This document shows, one piece after another, positions 30,170-39,817 of a stretch of DNA of 40,563 nt. A program made the translations under genes and the position numbers. A model generated the notes under the pieces. That model had not been told where the DNA came from. It searched no databases and worked only from the letters and a program-made list of their open reading frames with translations. Where the stretch lies: assembly GCA_023666905.1 (NCBI GenBank), contig JAMPBC010000011.1, positions 1 to 40,563 of the forward strand. The letters run 5' to 3'. This DNA is from Bacteroides sp. GTDB lineage: Bacteria; Bacteroidota; Bacteroidia; Bacteroidales; Muribaculaceae. Every line of letters starts with the position of its first letter. The first letter of the stretch is position 1.

Positions 30170-33100
30170 TAATATTCGTTCCAGGGGGTTATGGATATGT
30201 TTTCAATTGGTTTTGAAAGGAAAGCCTTGACAAAGGCCGATGCAAGGCGGGCGTTGGTTAGCAATGGAATGTTGTGGTCCACGGCTCCGCGGCGAATGCG
30301 ATAACCGTTGGTCAGTTCCCGCTTGGTGTGGTTTTTGGGAATGTTTATAATAAGTTCCACCTTGTGGTTTGCAATGAGGCCGAGCACATTGTCGCGTCCC
30401 TCCTCGTCGGGCCAGCCCACAGGTTGAGCTTCCACACCGTTTTCGTTCAGGAAGCGGGCTGTTCCTTCGGTGGCGTAGATGGTGTAGCCGTTATCGTCGA
30501 GCATCCGACAGGCTTCAAGCATATCCACCTTGCCGCGCACATCGCCAGAGCTAACCAGGACAGCTTTGGACGGGGGAGTGACGCCTACAGCCTCCATGGC
30601 AGCCAGCAGGGCCTCGTCGAAATCTTTGCCAATGCACCCAACCTCGCCTGTCGACGACATGTCAACGCCCAGCACGGGGTCGGCTTTATGCAGACGTCCG
30701 AAGCTGAACTGCGATGCTTTCACGCCAATATAGTCAATGTCGAACGTAGAGGTGTCCACCTTGCCCACATTTTCGCCGAGCATTATGCGTGTGGCCGTGT
30801 CAATGAAGTTTTTCTTCAGCACTTTGCTCACGAAGGGGAAGGAGCGGGAGGCGCGAAGGTTACATTCAATTACTTTCACGTCATTGTCCTTGGCAAGATA
30901 TTGGATGTTGAACGGGCCTGAGATGTTGAGCTCGGCAGCGATACGGGCCGAAATGCGCTTGATTCGGCGTGCGGTTGCCATGTAGATTTTCTGTGCCGGG
31001 AACACCAGTGTTGCATCGCCGGAATGCACTCCGGCATATTCAACGTGTTCCGAAATGGCATATTCCACAATGCGGCCGTTTTGAGCTACGGCATCAAACT
31101 CAATCTCCTTGGCGTTCTGCAGGAATTCGGTCACAACCACCGGGAATTCTTTTGATACCTTGGCGGCTGCTCCAAGGAAGCGGTGCATCTGTTCGTAATC
31201 GTAGCAAACGTTCATGGCGGCTCCTGACAGCACGTAGCTTGGACGAATAAGCACCGGGAATCCCACTTCACGCACAAAGGCGTCAATTTCATCGTTGGTG
31301 GTGAGTTCTTTCCAGCGCGGCTGGTCAATGCCCAATTGGTCAAGCATGGCCGAGAATTTGTGGCGGTTTTCAGCGCGGTCAATTGAAACGGGCGAGGTGC
31401 CGAGCACGGCAACATTGTTGCGGTAAAGCTTCATGGCAAGATTGTTGGGAATCTGTCCGCCTACGCTTACAATGACACCGTGGGGGCGCTCCAGCTCAAT
31501 AATGTCCATGACACGCTCAAAGCTCAACTCGTCGAAGTAGAGACGGTCGCACATGTCGTAGTCGGTCGACACTGTTTCGGGGTTGTAGTTTATCATAACG
31601 GCTTCGTAGCCGAGTTTGCGGCAAGTGGATGCGGCGTTTACCGAACACCAGTCAAACTCCACGGAGCTGCCTATTCTGTAGGCTCCGGAACCTAAAGTCA
31701 CCACGCTGTGGGTGGGAAGCCCGGTGTAATGGCGTGCGTTTGGTGCATCGCCGTAAGTGACATAGAGATAGTTGGTGCGTTCGGGGTGCTCGGAGGCAAC
31801 GGTGTTGATACGGCACACTTTAGGTTTAACACCCAGGCTTATACGGTGATTGCGCACTGCCATTGACTCTTTTTCCATGTTGCCCGAGGGGTTTTCCACA
31901 AGGCGGGCAATCTGGAAATCGGAGAATCCGAGGCGCTTTGCTTCGGCCATGGTGTCGGCATCAAGGTCGGCAACGGAGTTGAATGCAGCCAGACGGCGGC
32001 TGTAGTCCACAATGTTGGCCAAGCGGGTAATGAACCAGCGGTCAATTTTGGTGAGATTCACAATGCGGTCCACATCATAATGCTCCTCAAGTGCCTGGGC
32101 AATTGCGAATATACGCAGGTCGGTTGGGTGCGACAGCGCTGCGTCGAGATCATCGAAACGCAGGTCGGTGTTCCCCACAAATCCATGCATGCCCTGGCCA
32201 ATCATTCGCAGTCCTTTCTGAATTATCTCCTCAAAGCTCTTGCCAATTGACATGATTTCGCCTACAGATTTCATCGAGGAGCCTATTTCGCGGTCAACTC
32301 CAACAAATTTGGTGAGGTCCCAGCGAGGAATTTTCACAATCATATAATCGACCTCAGGAGCCTTGGCTGCCGAATTGGGTGTGCCCGGTTCGCCAATCTG
32401 GTCAAGATTATAGCCCAGGGCAAGCTTGGCTGCCACAAAGGCAAGCGGATAGCCAGATGCTTTTGAGGCGAGGGCCGACGAGCGGCTCAATCGAGCGTTT
32501 ATTTCAATAATGCGGTAATCGTTGGTTTCGGCGTTGAAAGCGTATTGAATGTTGCACTCACCCACAATGCCAATGTGGCGCACAACCTTGCATGCAATCT
32601 CCTCGAGCATCTTAATTTGGTCGGCCGACAGTGAAACAATCGGAGCCACTACAATGGACTCGCCGGTGTGGATGCCCAGCGGGTCGAAATTCTCCATTGG
32701 AACAACTGGGAAACAGAGGTCGCTGGCATCGCGAATAACTTCAAATTCAATTTCTTTCCATCCTTTGAGCGATTCCTCCACAAGAATCTGCTGTGAGAAG
32801 TCGAGTGCGCTGGCACAGTGGGCGCGCATCTCCTCGGGGTTGTTGCAGATTCCTGAACCAAGTCCGCCAAGGGCATAGGCCGAGCGCACCATAACCGGAT
32901 AGCCAATCTTGTCGGCTACTGCAAGTGCATCTTCAACCGTTTCCACAGCTTCCGAAACCGGAGTTTTAGCGTGAATTTCATCAAGCTTCTTCACAAAGAG
33001 GTCGCGGTCCTCGGTAATCATGATGGCTTCCACAGATGTGCCCAAAACCTTAACTCCATAACGGTCAAGCGTTCCGTTAAGATAAAGTTCGGTGCCGCAG

Positions 33101-33372
33101 TTAAGAGCGGTTTGTCCACCGAACGCGAGCAAAATGCCGTCGGGCCGTTCCTTTTTTATAACCTCTTCAACGAAAAAAGGCGTAATCGGCAGAAAATAAA
33201 CACTGTCGGCAACGCCCTCTGATGTTTGGATTGTAGCGATGTTAGGGTTAATCAGAACTGACTTGATTCCTTCCTCGCGCAAGGCCTTCAACGCTTGTGA
33301 ACCACTGTAGTCAAATTCACCGGCCTGGCCGATTTTAAGGGCGCCGGAGCCCAATAGCAAAACTTTGTTCAT
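30169..33372 (-). CDS. carB: Carbamoyl phosphate synthetase large subunit
   Basis: CarB makes carbamoyl phosphate from bicarbonate, ammonia (supplied by CarA) and two ATP, feeding pyrimidine and arginine synthesis. The 1067-residue protein has the usual length and order. The first half starts LLLGSGALKIGQAGEFDYSG and contains an ATP-grasp domain (about 130-320). The second half restarts with VVTLGSGAYRIGSSVEFDWC, with another ATP-grasp (about 675-860). An MGS-like allosteric domain comes at the end (about 935-1067). No carA lies beside it in this window. It heads a leftward operon in which every gene overlaps the next. Confidence 0.97.
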   Translation of the reverse strand: MNKVLLLGSGALKIGQAGEFDYSGSQALKALREEGIKSVLINPNIATIQTSEGVADSVYFLPITPFFVEEVIKKERPDGILLAFGGQTALNCGTELYLNGTLDRYGVKVLGTSVEAIMITEDRDLFVKKLDEIHAKTPVSEAVETVEDALAVADKIGYPVMVRSAYALGGLGSGICNNPEEMRAHCASALDFSQQILVEESLKGWKEIEFEVIRDASDLCFPVVPMENFDPLGIHTGESIVVAPIVSLSADQIKMLEEIACKVVRHIGIVGECNIQYAFNAETNDYRIIEINARLSRSSALASKASGYPLAFVAAKLALGYNLDQIGEPGTPNSAAKAPEVDYMIVKIPRWDLTKFVGVDREIGSSMKSVGEIMSIGKSFEEIIQKGLRMIGQGMHGFVGNTDLRFDDLDAALSHPTDLRIFAIAQALEEHYDVDRIVNLTKIDRWFITRLANIVDYSRRLAAFNSVADLDADTMAEAKRLGFSDFQIARLVENPSGNMEKESMAVRNHRISLGVKPKVCRINTVASEHPERTNYLYVTYGDAPNARHYTGLPTHSVVTLGSGAYRIGSSVEFDWCSVNAASTCRKLGYEAVMINYNPETVSTDYDMCDRLYFDELSFERVMDIIELERPHGVIVSVGGQIPNNLAMKLYRNNVAVLGTSPVSIDRAENRHKFSAMLDQLGIDQPRWKELTTNDEIDAFVREVGFPVLIRPSYVLSGAAMNVCYDYEQMHRFLGAAAKVSKEFPVVVTEFLQNAKEIEFDAVAQNGRIVEYAISEHVEYAGVHSGDATLVFPAQKIYMATARRIKRISARIAAELNISGPFNIQYLAKDNDVKVIECNLRASRSFPFVSKVLKKNFIDTATRIMLGENVGKVDTSTFDIDYIGVKASQFSFGRLHKADPVLGVDMSSTGEVGCIGKDFDEALLAAMEAVGVTPPSKAVLVSSGDVRGKVDMLEACRMLDDNGYTIYATEGTARFLNENGVEAQPVGWPDEEGRDNVLGLIANHKVELIINIPKNHTKRELTNGYRIRRGAVDHNIPLLTNARLASAFVKAFLSKPIENISITPWNEY

Positions 33373-33398
33373 TGTGATGTGGGTGATGTGTTATGGCA

Positions 33399-33406
33399 CA
33401 AAGGTA
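33399..33406 (-). promoter_or_regulatory. -7 box for carB operon
   Basis: Reverse-strand TACCTTTG (33406-33399) matches the -7 consensus; the -33 site lacks a clear TTG. Transcription would start about 20 nt before the carB ATG at 33372. It faces the uvrB promoter within the same 162-bp gap. Confidence 0.55.
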
Positions 33407-33497
33407 CAACAATTCCGCTAAACCACCGCATTATTTTTTCAAGCAAATGCCGGCGCTCGACGCTGTCAGCGAAAATGCAGCGATTTTGCAGGAGGTG

Positions 33498-33528
33498 TTG
33501 GCTGTGTGAGGGATTTTGCGTACCTTTG
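33498..33528 (+). promoter_or_regulatory. Promoter for uvrB, almost on the start codon
   Basis: TTGG (33498-33501), 19-nt spacer, TACCTTTG (33521-33528): a full consensus match. Only six bases separate the -7 box from the uvrB ATG at 33535, so the mRNA would have no leader or one of a few bases. Confidence 0.75.
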
Positions 33529-33534
33529 TAGGTT

Positions 33535-35625
33535 ATGAAATTCAAACTCTCATCCCAATACAGCCCCACCGGCGATCAACCGCAGGCCATTGAGCAGTTG
33601 AGCAGAGGTGTTATTGACGGAGTTCCGGCGCAGACGTTGCTTGGCGTAACCGGCTCCGGCAAAACGTTCACCATGGCCAATGTGATTCAAAAGGTGCAGC
33701 GTCCCACACTAATCCTGAGCCATAACAAGACTCTTGCGGCTCAGCTTTACAGCGAATTTAAAAGTTTTTTTCCTGATAATTCGGTGCAGTACTTCGTGTC
33801 GTACTACGATTATTACCAGCCCGAGGCATACATTCCTTCCGTTGACAAGTACATTGAGAAGGACCTGATGATTAACGATGAGATTGACAAGCTTCGCCTT
33901 GCCACCACCTCGGCACTGCTTTCGGGACGCAACGATGTTGTGGTGGTTTCGTCGGTTTCATGCCTCTATGGCATGGGTAATCCCGAGGACTTCAATTCAA
34001 ATGTGATTGACATCCGGGTGGGGCAGAAGATTGCCCGCAACGTGTTTTTACGCGAGTTGGTGAATGCTCTTTACGCCCGCAATGAGGTCAACTTCGGGCG
34101 CGGAGAATTTCGCGTAAAAGGCGACACGGTGGACATTCATCTCGCCTACGAGGAAATTGTGGTGCGCGTGGTGTTCTGGGGCGATGAAATAGAATCTATA
34201 TCGACATTCTATCCAACGGACTATGTTACGCTTGGTTCGCACGATGCTTTCAAGATTTTCCCGGCCAACATTTTTGTGACCTCGCCTCAGCGAATGGCTT
34301 CGGGCATTGCCCAAATTGAGCTTGACTTGGGTGAGCAGGTGGACTTTTTCTATAAGGAGGACCGCGAGTTGGAAGCCCGGCGACTGCAGGAACGCGTGAC
34401 CTACGACATTGAAATGATGCGCGAAGTTGGCCATTGCTCCGGCATTGAGAACTACAGCCGCTACTTTGACGGCCGACAACCCGGCATGCGCCCTTTCTGC
34501 TTGCTTGACTACTTCCCCAAGGATTTCCTGCTGATTATTGACGAGAGCCATGTGACCATTCCGCAGGTTCGCGCTATGTATGGCGGTGACCTGTCCCGCA
34601 AAATGAATTTGGTGGAATACGGATTCCGATTGCCTGCCGCGCTCGACAACCGCCCGTTAAAGTTCGAGGAGTTTGAAAGTCTTACACATCAAGTGATATA
34701 TGTGAGCGCCACCCCTGCCGATTATGAGCTTGAACGGAGTGAGGGCGTGGTCGTAGAGCAGATTATCCGTCCCACCGGCTTGCTTGACCCTGTGATTGAA
34801 GTGCGTCCGTCGCTTAACCAGATCGACGACCTGATGGAGGAAATTGCCAAACGAGTGGACCGTAACGAGCGTGTGCTCATAACCACTCTGACCAAGCGCA
34901 TGGCCGAGGAGCTGAACGATTATCTCACCAAATTGCGCATAAAGGCCGCTTACATTCACAGCGATGTGGAAACTCTGGACCGAATCCGAATTCTTGACGA
35001 CTTGCGCTCAGGTACCTACGATGTGTTGATTGGTGTGAATTTGCTTCGCGAAGGACTTGACCTGCCCGAGGTATCGCTCGTGGCAATTCTTGATGCCGAC
35101 AAGGAAGGCTTTCTCCGTTCGCACCGTTCGCTCACGCAAACCGTGGGCCGCGCGGCACGTAATCTTAACGGAACGGTCATTATGTATGCCGACAAGATTA
35201 CCGACAGCATGCGCCAGACAATAGAGGAAACCGAACGCCGACGCACCCTTCAGTTGGCCTACAACGAGGAACACTCCATCACCCCGCAAGCCATTGTAAA
35301 AGCTCGCAACCGCATTATTGGTGTTGACTCTGCACAGGATGCTGACGAGCTCTCCGGTAGCCGAAGGAAAGGTGCTAAAGCAGACAAGGCAAAGGCCACA
35401 GCAGTCACTCCCGGAGCCGACTATATCAACGAATTTTCCACAAAAGTGGACCTGGCGGCCGACCCTGTGGTGCCATATATGAATCGCAGCGAGCTTGAAC
35501 GGACCATCACGGCCAGACGTATTGAAATGGTAGAAGCGGCCAAAAAAATGCAGTTCATGGAAGCGGCCCAGCTGCGTGATGAGGTGCTGAAGCTTGAGGA
35601 ACGTTTAAAAGAGATGCAGCAATGA
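33535..35625 (+). CDS. uvrB: Excinuclease ABC subunit B
   Basis: UvrB is the central helicase-like protein of nucleotide excision repair, receiving damaged DNA from UvrA and recruiting UvrC. The 696-residue protein has Walker A at 37-44 (GVTGSGKT), the beta-hairpin YYDYYQPEAYIP (about 92-103), DESH Walker B, and helicase motifs LLREGLDLPEV and QTVGRAARN. At the C-terminus it has the UVR domain (about 655-690; KKMQFMEAAQLRDEV) that binds UvrC. A low-complexity Lys/Ala insert precedes this domain (about 600-620). The stop overlaps the ygiQ-like start (ATGA). Confidence 0.97.
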   Translation: MKFKLSSQYSPTGDQPQAIEQLSRGVIDGVPAQTLLGVTGSGKTFTMANVIQKVQRPTLILSHNKTLAAQLYSEFKSFFPDNSVQYFVSYYDYYQPEAYIPSVDKYIEKDLMINDEIDKLRLATTSALLSGRNDVVVVSSVSCLYGMGNPEDFNSNVIDIRVGQKIARNVFLRELVNALYARNEVNFGRGEFRVKGDTVDIHLAYEEIVVRVVFWGDEIESISTFYPTDYVTLGSHDAFKIFPANIFVTSPQRMASGIAQIELDLGEQVDFFYKEDRELEARRLQERVTYDIEMMREVGHCSGIENYSRYFDGRQPGMRPFCLLDYFPKDFLLIIDESHVTIPQVRAMYGGDLSRKMNLVEYGFRLPAALDNRPLKFEEFESLTHQVIYVSATPADYELERSEGVVVEQIIRPTGLLDPVIEVRPSLNQIDDLMEEIAKRVDRNERVLITTLTKRMAEELNDYLTKLRIKAAYIHSDVETLDRIRILDDLRSGTYDVLIGVNLLREGLDLPEVSLVAILDADKEGFLRSHRSLTQTVGRAARNLNGTVIMYADKITDSMRQTIEETERRRTLQLAYNEEHSITPQAIVKARNRIIGVDSAQDADELSGSRRKGAKADKAKATAVTPGADYINEFSTKVDLAADPVVPYMNRSELERTITARRIEMVEAAKKMQFMEAAQLRDEVLKLEERLKEMQQ

Positions 35626-37547
35626 GTAAGGCGGAGCGTTTTGACACAAGTCTCTATCTGCCCACGTCGGTAAAGGAAATGAAAGCGCTGGGTTGGGACC
35701 ACGTGGATGTGGTGTTGTTTTCGGGTGATGCCTACGTTGACCACCCTTCGTTTGCCGCAGCAGTTATTGGACGTACCCTGCAGAAAGCGGGCTTCAACGT
35801 GGCCATTGTGCCCCAACCTAATTGGCAGGACGATTTGCGCGACTTTAAAAAGTTCGGTGCCCCGCGATTGTTTTTCGGAGTGTCGGCCGGAGCCATGGAC
35901 TCCATGGTGAACCATTACACGGCAGCCCGACGCCGGCGTAGCGACGACGCCTACACACCCGGTGGACGCCACGGTGCGCGTCCCGACTATCCCACGGTGG
36001 TATATTCCGAAATCTTGCACAAGCTTTACCCCGACACGCCCATTGTGCTGGGGAGCATCGAGGCCTCGCTTCGTCGCCTGTCGCATTACGATTATTGGCA
36101 GGACCGGTTGCGCCCATCCATTTTGCTTGATGCTCCGGCCCACTTGTTGATTTACGGCATGGGAGAGCGTACCATTGTGGATGTTGCCCGCGGACTGGAG
36201 GCCGGTAAGAGCATTGAAGAACTGGCCACGCTACCACAAACCGTGTCGCTTCAAACACTTGACACAATGCCCGCAGCTGATGATAATAACATTATTCTAC
36301 ACTCCTACGAAAGCTGCCTGGCCAACAAGCGCCATCAGGCCGAGAATTTCAAGCACATCGAGCAGCAGAGCAACCGCTTCGAGGGAGCCACCTTGTGGCA
36401 ACCCCACGGTAACCGGGTGGTGCGGGTCAATCCCATGTTGCCTCCAATGACCACAGCAGAGATTGATGCTTCATTCGATTTGCCTTACACCCGCTATCCA
36501 CATCCGCGCTATAAAGGGAAAACCATACCGGCATACGAGATGATTCGCCATTCGGTGAACATGCACCGCGGCTGTTTCGGTGGCTGTGCATTCTGCACCA
36601 TCTCCGCTCATCAGGGCAAATTCATTGCATCGCGCAGCAAGGAGTCCATTCTGCGCGAAGTTACCCGTGTGACCCGCATGGATGATTTCAAAGGTTACAT
36701 TTCCGACCTCGGCGGTCCTTCGGCCAACATGTATGCCATGCAGGGAAAAAATCTCGATATTTGCCGGCAGTGCGTGAAACCCTCGTGCCTGCATCCGAAA
36801 CCATGTCCTAATCTCAACACGGACCATGCTCCGCTTCTGGAGGTTTATCGGGCGGCCGATTCAATTGCCGGCGTAAAGAAAACGTTCATTGGCAGCGGCG
36901 TGCGTTACGACCTTTCAATGCACTCCACCGGCAATGCCGTTGTTGACCGCACCAACGCCATCTATAATCGCGAACTGATAGAGCGCCATGTGTCGGGACG
37001 TCTTAAAGTTGCACCCGAGCATACATCGCCGCAAGTGCTCTCGATAATGCGGAAGCCCGATTTCAAACTTTTCCATGAATTCAAAGAGATTTTTGACCGT
37101 GTGAACAAATCGTGCAACCTGAAGCAGCAGTTGATTCCATATTTCATTTCAAGTCATCCGGGATGCCGTGAAACCGATATGGCCGAACTTGCTGTGGAGA
37201 CCAAGAACTTGAATTTCCACTTGGAACAGGTGCAGGACTTCACTCCAACACCAATGACCCTGGCCACGGAAATTTATTATTCCGGAATCCATCCTTACAC
37301 AGGCGAGAAAGTGTACACCGCCATAACTCCCGAGCAAAAAAAGGCTCAACGGAAATACTTTTTTTGGTACTCACCCGAGTATCGCGGTGAGATAATCCGC
37401 TCGCTCAAGGCCTTGCATCGCAGTGACCTCATAGCTAAACTCTATCCCGCCTGGCGGCCGCAACATGCACAGCTGTCGGCTACTCGCGGCGCGCGAAAAA
37501 ACAAATTCTCGTCACCGTCAACCCCCAAAATCAATAAAAAGCATTAA
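35622..37547 (+). CDS. YgiQ-family radical SAM protein
   Basis: The 641-residue protein belongs to the UPF0313/YgiQ radical SAM group, whose reaction is not known. Residues 318-325 contain the [4Fe-4S]-binding Cys318-x3-Cys322-x2-Cys325 (CFGGCAFC). An N-terminal cobalamin-binding-like region (about 18-200) includes SGDAYVDHPSFAAAVIGR and GVSAGAMDSMVNHYTA. A second cysteine-rich stretch (CRQCVKPSCLHPKPCPN) lies at about 383-400. The C-terminal 20 residues are basic and low in complexity. It is translationally coupled to uvrB, which may mean only shared expression. Confidence 0.93.
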   Translation: MSKAERFDTSLYLPTSVKEMKALGWDHVDVVLFSGDAYVDHPSFAAAVIGRTLQKAGFNVAIVPQPNWQDDLRDFKKFGAPRLFFGVSAGAMDSMVNHYTAARRRRSDDAYTPGGRHGARPDYPTVVYSEILHKLYPDTPIVLGSIEASLRRLSHYDYWQDRLRPSILLDAPAHLLIYGMGERTIVDVARGLEAGKSIEELATLPQTVSLQTLDTMPAADDNNIILHSYESCLANKRHQAENFKHIEQQSNRFEGATLWQPHGNRVVRVNPMLPPMTTAEIDASFDLPYTRYPHPRYKGKTIPAYEMIRHSVNMHRGCFGGCAFCTISAHQGKFIASRSKESILREVTRVTRMDDFKGYISDLGGPSANMYAMQGKNLDICRQCVKPSCLHPKPCPNLNTDHAPLLEVYRAADSIAGVKKTFIGSGVRYDLSMHSTGNAVVDRTNAIYNRELIERHVSGRLKVAPEHTSPQVLSIMRKPDFKLFHEFKEIFDRVNKSCNLKQQLIPYFISSHPGCRETDMAELAVETKNLNFHLEQVQDFTPTPMTLATEIYYSGIHPYTGEKVYTAITPEQKKAQRKYFFWYSPEYRGEIIRSLKALHRSDLIAKLYPAWRPQHAQLSATRGARKNKFSSPSTPKINKKH

Positions 37548-37552
37548 ATTTG
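37545..37552 (+). promoter_or_regulatory. -7 box overlapping the ygiQ stop codon
   Basis: TAAATTTG matches the -7 consensus and its first three bases are the TAA stop of the YgiQ-family gene. The -33 region is not a clear match. It would give a leader of about 20 nt for the downstream S9 peptidase. Confidence 0.5.
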
Positions 37553-37578
37553 CACATATAAACTAATCGCAACTCAAT

Positions 37579-39738
37579 ATGTTACATTATTTAAAGTACT
37601 TTATCATGGCATCTGCTGCACTGCTTGCAGGAAGTTGCTCCGGACCATCGTCGTCCGACGACAGTTCCATTATTGACAAGCCTGACTTCAAGCCCGAAAA
37701 CGGCCAGTACACCATTGAGGCACTCGAAGCCCTTGGACGCGTTAGTGAACCCAAACTTTCGCCTGACGGCACCAAGATTCTTTATGGTGTAAGCTATGAA
37801 AGTGTGGAGCAGAACAAGAGCAATTTGGACCTTTATGTGATGAACATTGACGGTACTGACAACCATCGCATAACCCGCACGGCCGACAGTGAAAACGCCT
37901 ACACGTGGATTGACGGAGGAAACAAAATAGCATTCCTGAGCCCTGTTGAAGGTGGCAAAACCCAACTTTGGGTAATGAATGCCGATGGTTCAGGTCGCAA
38001 AGCCGTAAGCTCGGTTGAAAGCGGCATCCAGGGCTTCCTCTTCTCGCCCGACGAGAAAAAAGTGGTGATGATTGGCACCGTTAAGTACAACCGCACCGCT
38101 CAGGACGTTTACCCCGACCTGCCCAAGGCCACCGGTCGCATTGTCGATGACCTTATGTACAAACATTGGGACGAATGGGTTACTGAAATTCCTCATCCCC
38201 TCATTGCTGATTTCAACGGTTCGTCAGTTGACAATGTTATTGACATAATGCAGGATGAACCCTTTGAAGCTCCCATGAAGCCTTTTGGCGGAGTTGAATC
38301 GTTTGCATGGTCGCCCGACGGCTCCAAACTCATTTATGTGTCGCGTAAAAAGACCGGTAAAGAGTATGCCCAGTCAACCAATTCTGACCTATATCTTTAC
38401 GACCTTGCTTCCAAAACAACCACCAACATCACCGAGGGCATGATGGGCTACGATACGGCCCCTGCTTACTCGCCCGACGGTAAGTATGTGGCTTGGCTTT
38501 CAATGGAGCATGACGGCTATGAAAGTGACAAAAACCGCATTTTTATAATGGATATGGCCACCGGTGCCAAGACCGATCTTACCACCGACTGGGACTATAC
38601 CGCCGATGCAATTGCATGGAATCCTAACGGCAAATCAATCTACTTCATCGCAGCCAAGGATGGCGTTACACCGGTGTTTGCAATTGATGTTGCAACAAAG
38701 GCTGTGACCGAGGTTGCAGGCGGAGTGTGTGACTATGCTTCGCTTTGCCCCGCAGACGAAAATACATTGCTCACCATGCGCCATTCAATGCTTGCTCCCA
38801 ATGAAATTGTTGCAGTTACCGGCAAGGAAATCAAGCAACTTTCAAATGTGAACACCGAGCTGCTTTCACAACTTGACATGCCCACCGTTGAGAAACGCAT
38901 GGTGCCCACAACCGATGGCAAAGAGATGTGCACCTGGGTGGTTTATCCTCCAAAATTCGATGCCTCGAAAAAATATCCCGCCATTCTTTATTGCCAAGGA
39001 GGCCCTCAGCAAGCTGTCAGTCAGTTCTGGAGCTATCGCTGGAATCTTGCCCTTATGGCCGCACGCGGTTACATTGTCATTGCCCCCAACCGTCGTGGTT
39101 TGCCCGGATTCGGCACTGAATGGAATGCTCAGATTTCAAAGGATTACGGCGGCCAGAACATGAAGGACTATTTCAGCGCCGTTGACGACATGAAAAAAGA
39201 AGCATACGTTGACGCCGAGCACATCGGCGCAGTCGGCGCAAGCTATGGCGGCTTCTCGGTTTATTGGTTGGCTGGAAACCACGACGGTCGTTTTGCCGCC
39301 TTCATTGCCCACGCAGGAATTTTTAACACCGAGGCTCAGTACCTTGAAACAGAGGAGATGTGGTTTGCCGACTGGGATCTTGGCGGTGCTTTCTGGGAAA
39401 AGGACAACGCTGCCGCACAGCGCACATACGCCAACTCGCCTCACCGATTTGTTGACCGTTGGGACACTCCAATCCTCATCACTCACGGCGAATATGACTT
39501 CCGCATTCTCGCCTCGCAAGGCATGATGGCGTTCAATGCCGCCCGATTGCGTGGTGTTCCTGCAGAGATGCTCATTTTCCCCGATGAGAACCACTGGATT
39601 CTCAAACCCCAAAATGCAATAATGTGGCAGCGTGTATTCTTCCGTTGGCTTGACCGCTGGTTGATTCCCGGCAGCGAAGCCGCAAAGGAAGCTGCCAATG
39701 CCACCCCTGCAGAAAAGGCCGATTCCACAAAAGCCTGA
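37579..39738 (+). CDS. S9-family dipeptidyl peptidase lipoprotein (DPP5-like)
   Basis: The 719-residue protein is a serine peptidase that probably releases dipeptides from peptides in the periplasm or at the cell surface. The signal ends in a lipobox (LAGSC, Cys20), so it is likely lipid-anchored. An N-terminal beta-propeller (about 45-420) has repeats such as LSPDGTKILY, WSPDGSKLIY and YSPDGKYVAW. The alpha/beta-hydrolase domain (about 430-700) has the triad Ser555 (GASYGGF), Asp640 (GEYDF) and His672 (ENHW). It resembles Porphyromonas DPP5, though the specificity is inferred. Confidence 0.92.
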   Translation: MLHYLKYFIMASAALLAGSCSGPSSSDDSSIIDKPDFKPENGQYTIEALEALGRVSEPKLSPDGTKILYGVSYESVEQNKSNLDLYVMNIDGTDNHRITRTADSENAYTWIDGGNKIAFLSPVEGGKTQLWVMNADGSGRKAVSSVESGIQGFLFSPDEKKVVMIGTVKYNRTAQDVYPDLPKATGRIVDDLMYKHWDEWVTEIPHPLIADFNGSSVDNVIDIMQDEPFEAPMKPFGGVESFAWSPDGSKLIYVSRKKTGKEYAQSTNSDLYLYDLASKTTTNITEGMMGYDTAPAYSPDGKYVAWLSMEHDGYESDKNRIFIMDMATGAKTDLTTDWDYTADAIAWNPNGKSIYFIAAKDGVTPVFAIDVATKAVTEVAGGVCDYASLCPADENTLLTMRHSMLAPNEIVAVTGKEIKQLSNVNTELLSQLDMPTVEKRMVPTTDGKEMCTWVVYPPKFDASKKYPAILYCQGGPQQAVSQFWSYRWNLALMAARGYIVIAPNRRGLPGFGTEWNAQISKDYGGQNMKDYFSAVDDMKKEAYVDAEHIGAVGASYGGFSVYWLAGNHDGRFAAFIAHAGIFNTEAQYLETEEMWFADWDLGGAFWEKDNAAAQRTYANSPHRFVDRWDTPILITHGEYDFRILASQGMMAFNAARLRGVPAEMLIFPDENHWILKPQNAIMWQRVFFRWLDRWLIPGSEAAKEAANATPAEKADSTKA

Positions 39739-39767
39739 CATAATTACTAACTCAACATATTCCCATT

Positions 39768-39811
39768 TTTCCCATTTTTCCCGCGTTCCGGGACATGGGA
39801 AAAGTGGGAAA
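39768..39811. repeat. Palindromic hairpin just before the DUF6155 start codon
   Basis: Arms 39768-39782 (TTTCCCATTTTTCCC) and 39797-39811 (GGGAAAAGTGGGAAA) pair over 15 bp with a single G-T, around a 14-nt loop. The left side is built on a repeated CCCATTTTT. The hairpin ends six bases before the ATG at 39818, so in RNA it would cover the start region. It lacks a following T tract. Confidence 0.7.
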
Positions 39812-39817
39812 TTGATT

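Noticed and set aside
39698-39817. Upstream extension of the DUF6155 protein from an ATG at 39698
   Set aside because: It lies within the peptidase gene and would translate the palindrome.
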